64,000 nt of DNA from positions 9,425,530-9,489,529 of the forward strand of contig CM119270.1 of assembly GCA_051294375.1 (NCBI GenBank). The letters run 5' to 3'. The DNA is from Paraspadella gotoi (taxonomy: Eukaryota; Chaetognatha). The notes beneath the pieces are model-generated. The model did no database searches, was not told where the DNA came from, and saw nothing but the letters and a program-made list of their open reading frames with translations. Below are positions 10,126-20,335 of the stretch, piece after piece; position 1 is the first letter of the stretch, and every line of letters starts with the position of its first letter. A program made the translations under genes and the position numbers.

Positions 10126-10234
10126 AATAGAGGGTTTAGGAATGAATCTAAATGCAAATAAATTATTTATAATGACATCGCAGGAGAATCAATTAAAATA
10201 TTTTTACAACAAGGACTCCCCATGATGAACAGAT

Positions 10235-10375
10235 CTAGTGATTTGTGGCGGGGATAGGGCTTCAAACGTTAATCCCCATCAAAAATATTGGCGGGGATTC
10301 CCCGTCCATGGATAAGGCAGAGGGCTTCAAACAGTGATCCCCGTAAAAAATAGTAGCGGGATTCCCAAAACAGAG
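10235..10375. repeat. Two-unit tandem repeat with GGGGAT...ATCCCC arms
   Basis: 'GGGCTTCAAACNGTNATCCCC', a spacer 'AAAAATANTNGCGGG' and 'GATTCCC' occur twice. Each unit can fold as a short hairpin through GGGGAT/ATCCCC. Confidence 0.55.
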
Positions 10376-11540
10376 GGAAAAAAAGACAGTTTTCGTGAAC
10401 AGAAAGAGGCGCGCAGTTCAAACTGTCCCCTTATAGGCAGTTCAAACTGCGCCTTATTGGACGGCGTCATACTTGATATAATCCAAGAGAAATCGATCAT
10501 AAATCAATCAATAAATGTAGTACAAGTTGATGTAAAAGCCAGTGTAAATGCCGTAGGAAAATGGTTAAAATACCGAGGGAAATTAGTACCAAGCAACGGA
10601 ATCTATCAAACTGAATTCGTGATCCAAAGTCTGACTGAGGTTGACCGGGGGAGAAGAGGAGAGAGCTAGAGAGAGATATCTCAGTCTCTCTCGTCCCACA
10701 AACTATCTGTGGCCACTGGTTCTACTTCATAGTTTTTATAAAAAAAATTAATAAATGGTTTTGTAAATAAAACAAACAAATCCGAATATTTATATGAAAC
10801 ATGACAATCTCATAATAACAATTTCATATCTAAATTTTCAACTCCTTATTATATCACACTTAATCTCGCTTTGGCCCGTCTGGCGAGATAAAAATAGTAT
10901 AGAGTCAGAAAAACATAGCCTGTTCGGTAATTAAACCTCACATTTCTAAAGAAAGCGTTAGTCACTTCATTTTGTCTCTTTTGCTTCCATCACATTGAAG
11001 TAATCTCCTTCCATTCTTTTCCCCATCATCCTTCGCCATCCCTTCTACATCCCATTCAACATCAAATCGAATCAAATACATCATTTACTTTCCAATCTTC
11101 CCTTTCTTACTTTCAAATGGTGAACTTACCTTTGACTTTCTCATCCTTACCTTCCATCCTTCCTTTTCTTTCATTAACTTGGTTTCGCGATTCGATGAGC
11201 GCCTCACTCTGATAGAGGAATTCTCTCGCGGTTTTTGTTGGGTTTTTTTATCTCCTTTTCAGTTTTTTTAATTTTGTTTATTTTATTTTGAAGACGAATT
11301 ATTTTTTTTTTTACTTTTTTTTATTTTACCAATTATTAAAAACCCCGTTCATGTTTGGACTTCTTTTTGCTTCTTTCTATTTTTGCTATTAACTTTTCCA
11401 TAGCTCAGCAGATATTTTGATTATTTCCTCTCATCATTTTTGCTGCCTCGCTTCTCAACTCTTTCTTTCCGCTTCCCATCCTACGATTTCCGCTTCTAGT
11501 TCGACGTCTTCTTCCGCTTCTCGTCTTCCGTCAGAAAAAC
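10376..11540. other. Unassigned DNA, no recognisable gene
   Basis: A 111-codon frame (10334-10669) begins only at GTG and matches no family I recognise. The 'CAGTTCAAACTG' palindrome occurs twice at 10415-10452. TC-rich and AT-rich DNA follows. Confidence 0.35.
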
Positions 11541-11987
11541 TTGAGGCTTCGTCATCTTCGCAAACGCGCGACCGGAAGCGAACTCGCTCGCGGAAGCGGA
11601 AGCGTCGGTGACAGCGGGAGCTGCCGACGCAGAGACAGCAGCGGCGGGAGGAATTCGTGCCTCGGTACTTCCGTGCTGCTGCAGCTGTTTTGGAGCTTTT
11701 TCCATTCACGCCCATCCCTAGTCACCAGTGCACTGAGCCTCCCGGTCTGCGTCGTCGTCGTCGTCGTCGTCGACCTTCGCGTGGCTGTAGTTCGCGTCGT
11801 CGCCATCGTCGTCGTCGTCGTCGGTCTTCTTCGATCCAAACCCGTTCTCACATTCAAGGCTTTTCCTCTCCCTCGGTCTACAAGGCGCGGCGTTATTCTC
11901 TCCTCTCTGTCTGCCTCTCTCTCTCTCTCTCTCTCTCTTCTTCTCTCTTTCTCTCTCTTCTCTCTCTCTCTCTCCTCTCGTCTCTCA

Positions 11988-12021
<34 letters not shown>

Positions 12022-12110
12022 CTCTCGTCGCAATCGTTGGCGCTGCCGTTATATCGTCATTCAGAGCGTCCCTCTTCTTATCACATCGTCGTCATCGTCG
12101 TCATCGTCGT
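11541..12110. repeat. CpG-bearing (CGT)n and (TC)n microsatellite cluster
   Basis: (CGT/GTC)n at 11750-11823 and 12084-12110, with (TC)n at 11913-12028. The surrounding 11560-11700 is GC-richer. The 218-codon frame through here has no ATG at its start and is mostly Ser/Leu/Val from repeats. Confidence 0.8.
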
Positions 12111-13511
12111 AGCGAACTTTTATTGTCTCTTTATTTTCTTTTTTTATTGGTTTGGATCCAAGAATCGTGTTCACTGGGATTCTTTCCCGAGTTTTAGCTA
12201 TTTATGGAGTCAACATGAAGTGGGTTGGAAAGAGTGAAAGGGGACTGAGACTGAAATAAAGTACTTTATTACGAGAACAAACTTTGTATATAATGAAATT
12301 CATCATATTTAGGACGACATACCATATGTGAAAAAAAATTCATTTCGAATATTTAAAGAAGTTAAAATTGGGATTTTTATCGCTGGAAATTTATCTTGTA
12401 TTTTTCGTATTTTGATTTTTTGTTTTTGTTTTATTGTTTCAACTAACTTCAAAAGGGAAAACATATCACGATTTCATTTTCCCTTTTTCTTCCTTTTATT
12501 TTCTTCCTTTTTTTGTCTCTGATCTTTAATCAAAACGATGAAGTCTCTTTCGATGCAGCAACTTCGTTTACTCTTCGCCTTCATCTCCGTTTTTATCACT
12601 GTCAACATCGATAGCATTTTTGCCGCCGCCGCCGCCGCTGTCGTCGTCGTCGTCGACTTAGTTTTGTTATTTCCTTTTCTCTCTTCTTTTCTCTTCGATT
12701 CTTTTTTCCTCTTTTTTTTTTGTTCCATCGACGATTTTGTTCTTTGGGACACGAAGATATTCTTTTCAAATTTTATATATTTTGCTGTCGATTATATGTT
12801 TTTTTTCATTTTCTCAAAAAACCTACTCGAATGTCGTAGGATCGAACCCTCGACTTTTACATCTTCGGATTTTATCACATTTTCAGTTTCCTCACGGAGG
12901 CGAATTTATGTCGCGTTGAGGTCATTGCCCTCTTTCTGAAGCCTCACTTCCAAATATTTTCATAACTTGTTATCTTATCTTTAAAATTTCTCCATTTTTC
13001 ATTCGTTTGTAATTATGTTTGTTCTCACATAATTTTTTCTTCTTAAAACTCGGCCGAGTACAACTTTCCACTTACACTTTCCAAAAACGTCCTTTTAACT
13101 TGGGAGGAACGTTGGAGGAATATTAAAGAAAAAATGGATTTCTCTTCATTTCCTTATTATCAACAAACGTTAACTAAACTTTAATTTAAAGGACGTAGGA
13201 TACACAAAAAAATTAGTATTCATTTGGCGGCGAACGATTAGATTTCCAATATTTGAAATCTGTTAGGATTTTATTTGGGCTTAAATGTAGATTGATGCCC
13301 AAATCGATGATATCAGAATCACGATAGCAGTTATTTTTGTACTTTAATTTTTCTTTCTGAGAATAAATCTTGTTCAAGTGGAACTAAAATCTAAAATCTC
13401 GAGTATCGTATTTCCATCAAGATTTCGTGAATCCCTAGCATCGTCCTGGCGCCCAGGAGAATCGGATTTCCCTCAGGCGCCTCAGGACATAGAAATGGGT
13501 TTCTCGCCCGA

Positions 13512-13514
<3 letters not shown>
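12111..13514. other. Unassigned DNA with small (GCC)(GTC) tract
   Basis: A frame from ATG at 12538 begins with a signal-peptide-like stretch but runs straight into the (GCC)n(GTC)n microsatellite at 12623-12655 and T-rich DNA. I do not call it a gene. Nothing else was recognised. Confidence 0.35.
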
Positions 13515-13561
<47 letters not shown>

Positions 13562-13562
13562 G
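13515..13562. repeat. (GA)n microsatellite
   Basis: Nearly pure GA in GC-richer surroundings (13430-13720). Confidence 0.9.
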
Positions 13563-14212
13563 CTGCTGGTGGTGAGGAATGTCCACGAGGCGAGGTCTCA
13601 AACCAAAACAGGGTCACCTCTCCCGTTTCTGAGGGGGTGGAGGGCGTCCCAAGTCAAAGAGGCCTTCTCTCACTCCGTGCTGCGTGCCGGGAATGGAGAA
13701 CGGGGAGACAAAGTCAAAAACCTCACTTTTTTGTGAAAGCGTCTTCGTTGACGCTATTCGGGAATTGCAAAAATCACGAAATTTTGAAAGGCAAACAGTA
13801 GTGTTTTTATTCCCTGAATGTGTTGGTAAAAATTAGAATTCCAAATTTGAAGTTTTTCCTTGTGTCGAATGCAATAAAAATGCGAATTTTAAATTCTCAA
13901 AGACAAGTTTTTTTAGAGTAAACTTTTGAGAAACGAGTTGACGCGTTACACGTTTTTTTAACCAACTGGATAATTTTCTTTCTGAAAAATACAAGTATCA
14001 TAAATTTATCGTAGATGATTTCTACTCACGATAGAAAGTTAGTAATATTTTTTCATGAATTATTCAAGCGAAGAAATCTGTCATAAATTGGCGTTTGCCA
14101 CGAATTCGCCACAAGGAGAGTCATGGAGATGTTTATGGGCTCTTTGGTCAGAGAATCAAAAAGATCTTTGCTGCCCGAAAAAGGGGCGAAAAAGAAAAAA
14201 GAATAAAAATAC
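13563..14212. other. Unassigned DNA
   Basis: GC-richer to about 13720, then AT-rich. The frame from 14055 runs into the 43-bp minisatellite. No gene is supported. Confidence 0.35.
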
Positions 14213-14460
14213 GAGTAGAAAAGGACGCGAGCTGCAATTGAAAGTAAAAAGGAAAAGGGCGAAAAGGACGCGAGCTGCAATTGAAAGGAAAAAGGAAAAG
14301 GGCGAAAGGGATGCGTGCTCCAATTGAAAGGAAAAAGGAAAAGGGCGAAAAGGACGCCAGCTGTAATTAAAAAAAAAGGAAAAGGGCGAAAGGGATGCGA
14401 GCTGCTATTGAAAGGAAAAAGGAAAAGGGCGAAAGGGACGCGAGCTGCAATAGAAAGGAA
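14213..14460. repeat. 43-bp minisatellite, left block
   Basis: Unit of 43 bp, roughly 'GAAAGGAAAAAGGAAAAGGG' + 'CGAAAGGGATGCGAGCTGC' + 'AATT'. It resumes without phase loss at 15385 after the LTR element, so both blocks are one array. Confidence 0.9.
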
Positions 14461-14694
14461 TATGGTGGACTAAAATTCACCAACCGTTCATCAGCGGCCA
14501 TTGGTGCCGGAGGCAAGTCATTCGCCTCCCAACCCAAAGGTCCAAGGTTCTAGCCCGGTTGTTGCCTGGCAGTTAAGAGGGAAGGGGAGCTTAACCCGCC
14601 TATAACACGGTGTTACAGCCTGATCCGAAGCTCAGGGACTGCTTACATTGAACGGTTCTGTCATTAACACATATCAATAATTACTGTCTCTTCA
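14461..14694 (+). repeat. TRIM 5' LTR
   Basis: Ends ...CTGTCTCTTCA. It has a TATA-like CCGCCTATAACA about 80 bases from the end, and a box-B-like GGTTCTAGCCC preceded by a possible box A ('TGGTGCCGGAGG'). Confidence 0.75.
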
Positions 14695-14711
14695 TTGGTG
14701 AGCCCGACTTC
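14695..14711 (+). promoter_or_regulatory. Primer-binding-site-like sequence
   Basis: TTGGTGAGCCCGACTTC directly abuts the 5' LTR end. The TGGTGA...CCCGAC form is usual for animal LTR-element primer sites. The matching tRNA is not determined. Confidence 0.5.
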
Positions 14712-14746
14712 CGAACACAACAGCAACAACAACACTTTCAGGCGAC

Positions 14747-14869
14747 ATGCCTCAACCTGGAGATGCACTTTCCGCCCACAACACATCAGGCGACATGCCT
14801 CAACTTGGTGACGAACTTTCCACCAACAACAACAATTCACTGAAGAGATGCAACTGTAGTCGGGCATAG
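14747..14869 (+). pseudogene. Short open frame in TRIM interior, cut by nested insertion
   Basis: The ATG at 14747 opens a 40-codon frame with an internal 48-bp duplication (two 'GDMPQ'-type units). It ends in the nested family-B element. It may be a remnant of a gag start or simply chance. Confidence 0.2.
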
Positions 14870-15115
14870 CAAAGTTCACCCCGCCTCTAAGCATGACACC
14901 TTCAGTCCTGACCCGGTGGCTCATTGACTAAAGCCATCAGCTCATGACCACTAGGTACCTACCCTGCGGGAAGTGTGAGGACGGCCGTAAGCCGCCTTGG
15001 GGGCGTGGAAAACCCTCAAGCCTGGTTCCAAGTCCAGGACCCGTTCCATAGCTGCTAGAGGGGGTTAAAGAAGTTATGGATAGTCATCTTCAGCCCACTT
15101 AGCGCCTTATCCACA
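14855..15115 (+). mobile_element. TG...CA element with tRNA-like segment (family B), copy 3
   Basis: Starts TGTAGTCGGGCATAGC and ends TTATCCACA. The flanks are a perfect 4-bp duplication CAAC (14851-14854, 15116-15119). It is inserted inside the TRIM. The box-A-like TGGCTCATTGAC is kept, but the box B region is deleted ('GGTACCTACCC'). Confidence 0.75.
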
Positions 15116-15133
15116 CAACAGACTTCACCCTAC

Positions 15134-15144
15134 GGGAGGGGGGA
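15134..15144 (+). promoter_or_regulatory. Polypurine tract
   Basis: GGGAGGGGGGA immediately upstream of the 3' LTR, the expected plus-strand priming site. Confidence 0.6.
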
Positions 15145-15380
15145 TGTATGGTGGACTAAAATCCACCGACCGTTCATCATCGGCCATTGGTGCCGGAGGC
15201 AAGTCATTCGCCTCCCAACCCAAAGGTCCAAGGTTCTAGCCCGGTTGTTGCCTGGCAGTTAAGAGGGAAGGGGAGCTTAACCCGCCTATAACACGGTGTT
15301 ACAGCCTGATCCGAAGCTCAGGGACTGCTTACATTGAACGGTTCTGTCATTAACACATATCAATAATTACTGTCTCTTCA
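15145..15380 (+). repeat. TRIM 3' LTR
   Basis: Begins TGTATGGTGG and ends CTCTTCA, keeping full TG...CA ends. It is nearly identical to the 5' copy, which implies recent insertion. Confidence 0.78.
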
Positions 15381-15755
15381 GGAAAAAGGAAAAGGGTGAA
15401 AGGGATGCGAGCTGCAATTGAAAGGAAAAAAGAAAAGGGTGAAAGGGATGTGAGCTGCAATGGAAAAGAAAAGGAAAAAGGGCGAAAGAGACACGAGCTG
15501 CAACTGAAAGGAAAAAGGAAAAAAGCGAAAGGGATACTTGCTGCAATTGAAATTAAAAAGGAAAAGGGCGAAAGGGATACGAGCTGCAATTGAAACAAAA
15601 AAGGAAAAAAGCAAAAGGGATGCGTGCTGCAATTGAAAGGAAAAAGGAAAAAAGCAAAAGGGACATGAGCTGCAATTGAAATGAAACGGTCGAAAGGGAT
15701 GTGAGCTGCAATTGAAATGAAAAAGGAAAAGGGCGAAAGGGACGCCGACCAAGGA
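15381..15755. repeat. 43-bp minisatellite, right block
   Basis: Continuation of the array at 14213-14460. The long minus-strand frames here are translations of the array. Confidence 0.9.
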
Positions 15756-16697
15756 AGATGGCAGCCATAGAAAGACGAATGCGTAGAAGCCATTGACAAT
15801 AAAATGGGGTGAAAGACAAGCACTCAAGCAGTGAAGGAAGCAAGCAGCTCTTGAGTGAAGAAGACATGTGAGAAAGACGAGAAGTGAAGGTAGCTGACGG
15901 AAGTGAAATAAGAGGGTGAAAGATGAGACGAGAGAGAAGGAGACAGTCACGACGTTCGGAACGAAATAGAAAATATAGTAGAAAATGTAAATAGAGTTTA
16001 CTTTTAAATGAACATTAAACTGCTTAACCAACGGTTTAAGAGATAAACATCGACGCCTCAGCGTGCCTCTTCATCAGCACCTCCGCCATCCTTCAGCGAC
16101 TCCTGAGCTGGCCCACAGTTGCCCTCCAACGGCCTCACAGTCGCGACACAGCCGCCCTTCAGCGGCCCCACAGCGCCGTAAAACCTCTTCTCTTCAAACG
16201 AGGCAAGGTGGCGCCCTTCCAAAATCGTTTCCCAGATTCTCTGGTTTTCATTGTTGTTCCAATGTTTTTTGTTTTTGTTTTTTACTCTTTGTTTTTTTCT
16301 CCGAATCGACAGAAAGACTTTTTTTGTCTCATAATACATTACATAATTTAAAATTTAGTTTCTTTTTTTTTACTCCTCTGTCTTTCCTCTTTTTTCCCTC
16401 TTTCAATAAATGTTTTCTTTTCTCTTCTGCTTCCTCCTTTTTTCTTCTCTTCTTCTCCCTTTTTCCTCTCAACGCTTTTAATTAAATCGAAAAAAAAAAT
16501 TTCTGCCCTTTTTTGTCCTCACGTTTCTTAACTTGAATTCTTTCTTTTTTACCTCTTTATTTAAGCTATTTTTCCCCAAATTTTAAACTCTTTTGAAATG
16601 CATGTTCAAGGGAATTCTTTATTCCTTTTTCTTATTTACGCTGTTTCCGTCTGACGTACCTTACTTTAATCTTTAATTTTTTTCATATATTTTTTTT
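15756..16697. other. Unassigned DNA
   Basis: GC-richer 16040-16220 contains 'CAGCGGCC'-type imperfect repeats and no convincing exon. T-rich DNA follows. Confidence 0.35.
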
Positions 16698-17330
16698 TCT
16701 TTTTAGTCGGATCTGCTTATCAGCAGATTCCGACTCGATAATTCACTTTGTCGATCCGTCGGTCCACCCCACACTGCCTGATTTTTCAAAAAGACCTCCA
16801 GGTTAACGCCCTACTCCTTCCTCCGTCCGCCTATCTTGTCGGTAAATTATTTTTATCACATCAGAACATCGAATTATGATAAATTACGCCAAAAAAATGA
16901 TGTTCGTCCGTCCGTCTGTCCGTCCGTCCGTCCCCCCTTAGAAGTAAACTCCAATTACTCGTGATTGGATGGATAGATTAGAATAAAATTTTGTGTGTGG
17001 GTGGGGAAGTGTGTGACGAACCTGGATATAAAGTTTCGATGGCATCGTGCGAGTGGAAATAAGTTTAAATGGAAAAAAACAAAAGTCATATTTACTTGAA
17101 GCATTTTTACTTATATTTACTGAAGAAGACTCTCAACCACAGAGTCAAAATATGTCTCTATGAAATAAAAAATTCGTTGTCACACATTTAGTAAAAATTG
17201 GATAGAAAAATTGAAATGAAATTTTGTGTGTGGGTAGGAAAGTATGTGATTAAGCTGGATATAAATTTTTGATGGAATCGTAGTGGTGGAAAAAGTTTAA
17301 AATAAAAACCAAAAGACACGTTTATTTCAT
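16698..17330 (+). repeat. Long dispersed repeat D with internal (CCGT)n
   Basis: Markers in order are 'CGGATCTGCTTATCAGCAGA', 'TTCACTTTGTCGATCCGTCG', 'AGAACATCGAATTATGATAA', a (CCGT)n tract at 16910-16933 and 'ACTCGTGATTGGATGGATAG'. Then come two diverged units of 'AAATTTTGTGTGTGGGT...CTGGATATAAA...' split by a hammerhead-like insert. The same order occurs reversed at 33800-34765. Confidence 0.75.
17120..17156 (+). ncRNA. Hammerhead-ribozyme-like core, copy 3, degraded
   Basis: CTGAAGA (17120-17126), stem II GACTCT/AGAGTC (17128-17133 with 17141-17146), then AAAA where GAAA is required, and TATGTC. 'AATAAAAAATTCGTTGT' follows, as in copy 1. Loss of the conserved G predicts an inactive ribozyme. 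Confidence 0.45.
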
Positions 17331-17381
17331 TTTTTAAAAGTTTCTCTCTATCTCTCTCTGATTGATTGATTGATTGAATGA

Positions 17382-17850
17382 TTGACCAAATTATGCCAGT
17401 TGACCAAATTACGTCAATTGACAAAATTATGCAGGTTGACCAAATTATGACGGTTGACTAAATTATGCCAGTTGATCAAATTATTCCAGTTGACCACATA
17501 TTGCAAGTTGACCAAATTATGGCTGTTGTCCAAATTATGCCAGTTGACCAAATTATGTCAGTTGACCAAATTATTCCAGTTGACCAAATAAAAGTAAGTT
17601 GATTAAGCTATGCAAGTTGATCGATTTATGCCAGTTGACTAAATTATTCCAGTTGACCAAATTATGCCAGTTGACCAAATTATGCCAGTTGACCAAATTA
17701 TGCCAGTTGATGACATTTTGAAAGTTGAAAAAAATATACTAGTTGACCAAATTATGCCAGTTGACCAAATTATGCCAGTTGACCATATTATGCCAATTAA
17801 GCAAATTATGCCTGTTGACCAAATTATGCAAGTTGATTAAATTATGCGAG
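17382..17850. repeat. 18-bp minisatellite
   Basis: About 25 units of TTGACCAAATTATGCCAG with point variation, sharpest in the central part. Confidence 0.93.
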
Positions 17851-18364
17851 TTGGTATTGGCACAGCTAATGGTAATGATTGATATATCAATTGATTTATA
17901 GATTATTTCATAGATTTATTAAGAAGATTTATTAAGAAGTCTGTTATGATTTGTTATAATCACAAATTGAGAGTCAGAAAAATTACAATGATTTATCATC
18001 GGATTACCTTATTACTGCTTAATTCTCGTTGGCAGATCTGACAATGTTTGCTCAAACTTGTTTTTTTTCTGTGATTCAATCGACCGTTGTCCGTCTTTCA
18101 CTTCTTCTGATTTCATTTCTCCCTTTGCTTGTCTCCCTCTCCCTCACATTTCTTTCTCGCTTCTCTCTCTGATCTCTCAGAATTTTTTTTCTTTTTTTTT
18201 CTCCAACAACTTTACCCTGAGCTTTTAATTACTTCGTTCTGTGCTCTTTCCTTTTTTTCTGTTCTTCCGTCTTTATCCTCAATCTCTCTCTGTCTCTCTT
18301 TCTCTCTTCTCCCAGGTTCTCTTCCTCCGGTTCCAATCTTCACTTTCATCTTTGCCTACGTTTT
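17851..18364. other. Unassigned DNA
   Basis: AT-rich, then TC-rich. The frame at 18129-18428 is a pyrimidine-tract translation. Confidence 0.35.
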
Positions 18365-18900
18365 TCTAAATTACTTTAGTGATTTACTTACCCCCCCTAA
18401 AATTGTACAATTTTTTCTATTTTCGTAAATCACTTTAGTGATTGTAAATCACTTACCCCCCGAAATTGTACAATTTTTTTTTCCAGTTTTTTTTATACTA
18501 AGATTTGTCTCTTACTTTCTTTACTATAAGCATTTTCCCTTTACTTTCTATAGAAATTTACTCTTCTGCTGCACCCACTAGATCTTTACTTGTATTGCTT
18601 TACACAAAATAGCAATTTGTATATGTTTTAGTCTTAATAAACCAGATGGCTGTACAAACAAAGGACTATTTTTAAAGACAAAATAGCAATAAAATTTAGT
18701 TTAAGTATATCCACCAGAGGTTTTAATATTTTTTTCTGAAACAAAAGAACAGTCCCATTGAATTTTTTTGGTATTTTTACTATGCTCTACAACAGGGCTC
18801 TACAAAGAAGGAAGCTTTTTGTTTTATAATAAATTTTAGCTGCACCCACTAGATATTCACTTGCACCTGCTCTTCAACAAAATAGCAATTATTTTTCTTA
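18365..18900. repeat. Local duplications with ATCACTTTAGTGATT palindrome
   Basis: A block ending 'CTTACCCCCC...AAATTGTACAATTTTTT' occurs twice at 18365-18482, each with a short palindrome. A second block, 'GCTGCACCCACTAGAT...AAATAGCAATT', occurs at about 18571-18615 and 18838-18890. Confidence 0.6.
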
Positions 18901-19012
18901 TTTTCTTATAAAGCATTTTAATCATATATCATACTTTGAAACAAAAATTATATTATTTTGATTTATAAAATATTTTTGTAAATACCAAAATGATATTAGT
19001 GCTACAGTAATA

Positions 19013-19556
19013 GCGGTAGCCGACCAAATTAAAAATTTAGTTGGAACAGCATTAAACGAATCCATTTACTTATCTTGATAATTAAAATTATTATATTGCT
19101 ATATAATATAAAAAAATTAAATATTTTAAATTTTTTAATTGATTCTGATAGAGCTTAAAAAGTTCAGCAAATAATGTAATTACAACTTTTTAAAATTTTG
19201 ATGTTTTATTACTGAAAATAAGCAAAATCTGCCAAAATATTGGATAATAATGATGAAAATGATTTTTTAAGGTTTTTTCAAATTTTAACCTACTTATCAT
19301 CAAAATATTGAAAAAATAATTATACTTTTTATAAGATATCTGAATCTGATTTTAAAAATACACAACTTAAAAAAAAATTCTAACATTTCTATCTATAAAT
19401 AAAAATTAAAAAATTAATTACATGTGCTTCTAGCCATTTTAGAAAATTTTCGTCCATAAAAAGTTTTTTTCAGAAATGTATGAAGTTTCATTTGGGAAGC
19501 TTCCCAAATCAAACTTCTGATACACCCCATTGACAAAATTTGGCTCTAACAGTAAC
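19013..19556. mobile_element. AT-rich MITE, second family, copy 3
   Basis: Left 'AGTAATAGCGGTAGCCGACC' and right 'CAAAATTTGGCTCTAACAGT' are roughly inverted. The inner blocks 'TTGATTCTGATAGAGC' and 'CTATCTATAAATAAAAATT' match 4423-4917. Confidence 0.5.
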
Positions 19557-20070
19557 AGTTCAGTTTAAGCTCTTTAAAGTGATTTACATGTATTGGCGCA
19601 GCCAATGGTTTTTCCTTTATTTGCTCTTACATCCAGGTGAGTCTATCATTTACAGTTATCTGTTATCAGTTATCAGTTAAACACCTCATCATCTCTTCCA
19701 TCCTTGAAGGGACAAGGTATCATCGAAGATATATATAATATTATATATAATCCTTCCCATTTTTTTATATCTTTGCATTAATTAAGTTTTTTTTGTTTGT
19801 TTGTTTGAATTTGTTATTGTCCTTAAATTCTGCTTATTTTTCTAATACTCTTGTTAAATATATCTGCAACTCAACTTAATAGATAAAATAGATTTTCTTA
19901 ATATTTTTTTTCAGCCTTAAAGTCTCTTCTTTAACCAACTTCTATTTCAAAAACTTTTCTTTCCCTCTTTCTTCTTTCCTTCAATTTCTATCTTTTGACT
20001 TCCTCTCCCCATTTTTCTATCTTCTATTTAATCTTTCTTTCCAATTTCCTTTGTTCTATCTACGCGGGTA
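19557..20070. other. Unassigned AT-rich DNA
   Basis: No gene or recognised repeat. Confidence 0.4.
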
Positions 20071-20218
20071 CCAGCGGCGGCGGCGGGTGGCGGTGGTTCC
20101 GGCGGCGGCGGCGGCGGCGGCGGCGGCGCGGCGGCGGCCGCGGCGGGGCGGCGGCGCGGGAAAAACGACGTCGGCGGCGTTGGCGTTCTCAACGAGTATT
20201 TCTCTCTCTCTTTTCTCT

Positions 20219-20274
<56 letters not shown>

Positions 20275-20335
20275 TCTTCTCTCTCTCTCTCTCTCTTTCT
20301 CCTCTCTCTTTCTCTCTTTCTCTCTCTGTGTGACG
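20071..20335. repeat. (GGC)n and (TC)n microsatellites
   Basis: A strongly GC-rich (GGC)n block at 20077-20160 is followed by interrupted (TC)n to 20328. Confidence 0.88.

Larger units (their letters stand above)
14461..15380 (+). mobile_element. TRIM-type miniature LTR retrotransposon, interrupted by a family-B element
   Basis: Direct terminal repeats of 234-236 bp (14461-14694 and 15145-15380) are almost identical. The 5' repeat is followed at once by a primer-binding-site-like TTGGTGAGCCCGAC. The 3' repeat is preceded by a polypurine tract GGGAGGGGGGA (15134-15144). The flanks carry GGAA on both sides (14457-14460, 15381-15384), and removing the element restores the minisatellite. Without the family-B insert (14855-15115 plus its CAAC duplication) the interior is only about 185 bp, too short for gag-pol, so it must be mobilised in trans. 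The 5' repeat lacks the initial TG present in the 3' repeat (TGTATGG versus TATGG). Confidence 0.8.

Noticed and set aside
10334-10669. 111-codon frame
   Set aside because: Starts only at GTG, no recognised domain, and overlaps a tandem repeat at its 5' end.
11541-12197. 218-codon frame, one of the longest on the plus strand
   Set aside because: Begins at TTG and is mostly (CGT)n and (TC)n translation (Val, Ser, Leu, Arg runs).
12538-12939. ATG frame with signal-peptide-like start
   Set aside because: Runs into (GCC)n(GTC)n and T-rich DNA; hydrophobicity is a by-product of composition. No splice context supports it.
15350-16031. Long minus-strand Phe/Ser/Ala frames
   Set aside because: Translation of the 43-bp minisatellite; unit length not a multiple of three lets all frames stay partly open.
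16040-16220. GC-rich possible exon
   Set aside because: Imperfect CAGCGGCC-type repeats explain the open frames on both strands; no splice consensus.
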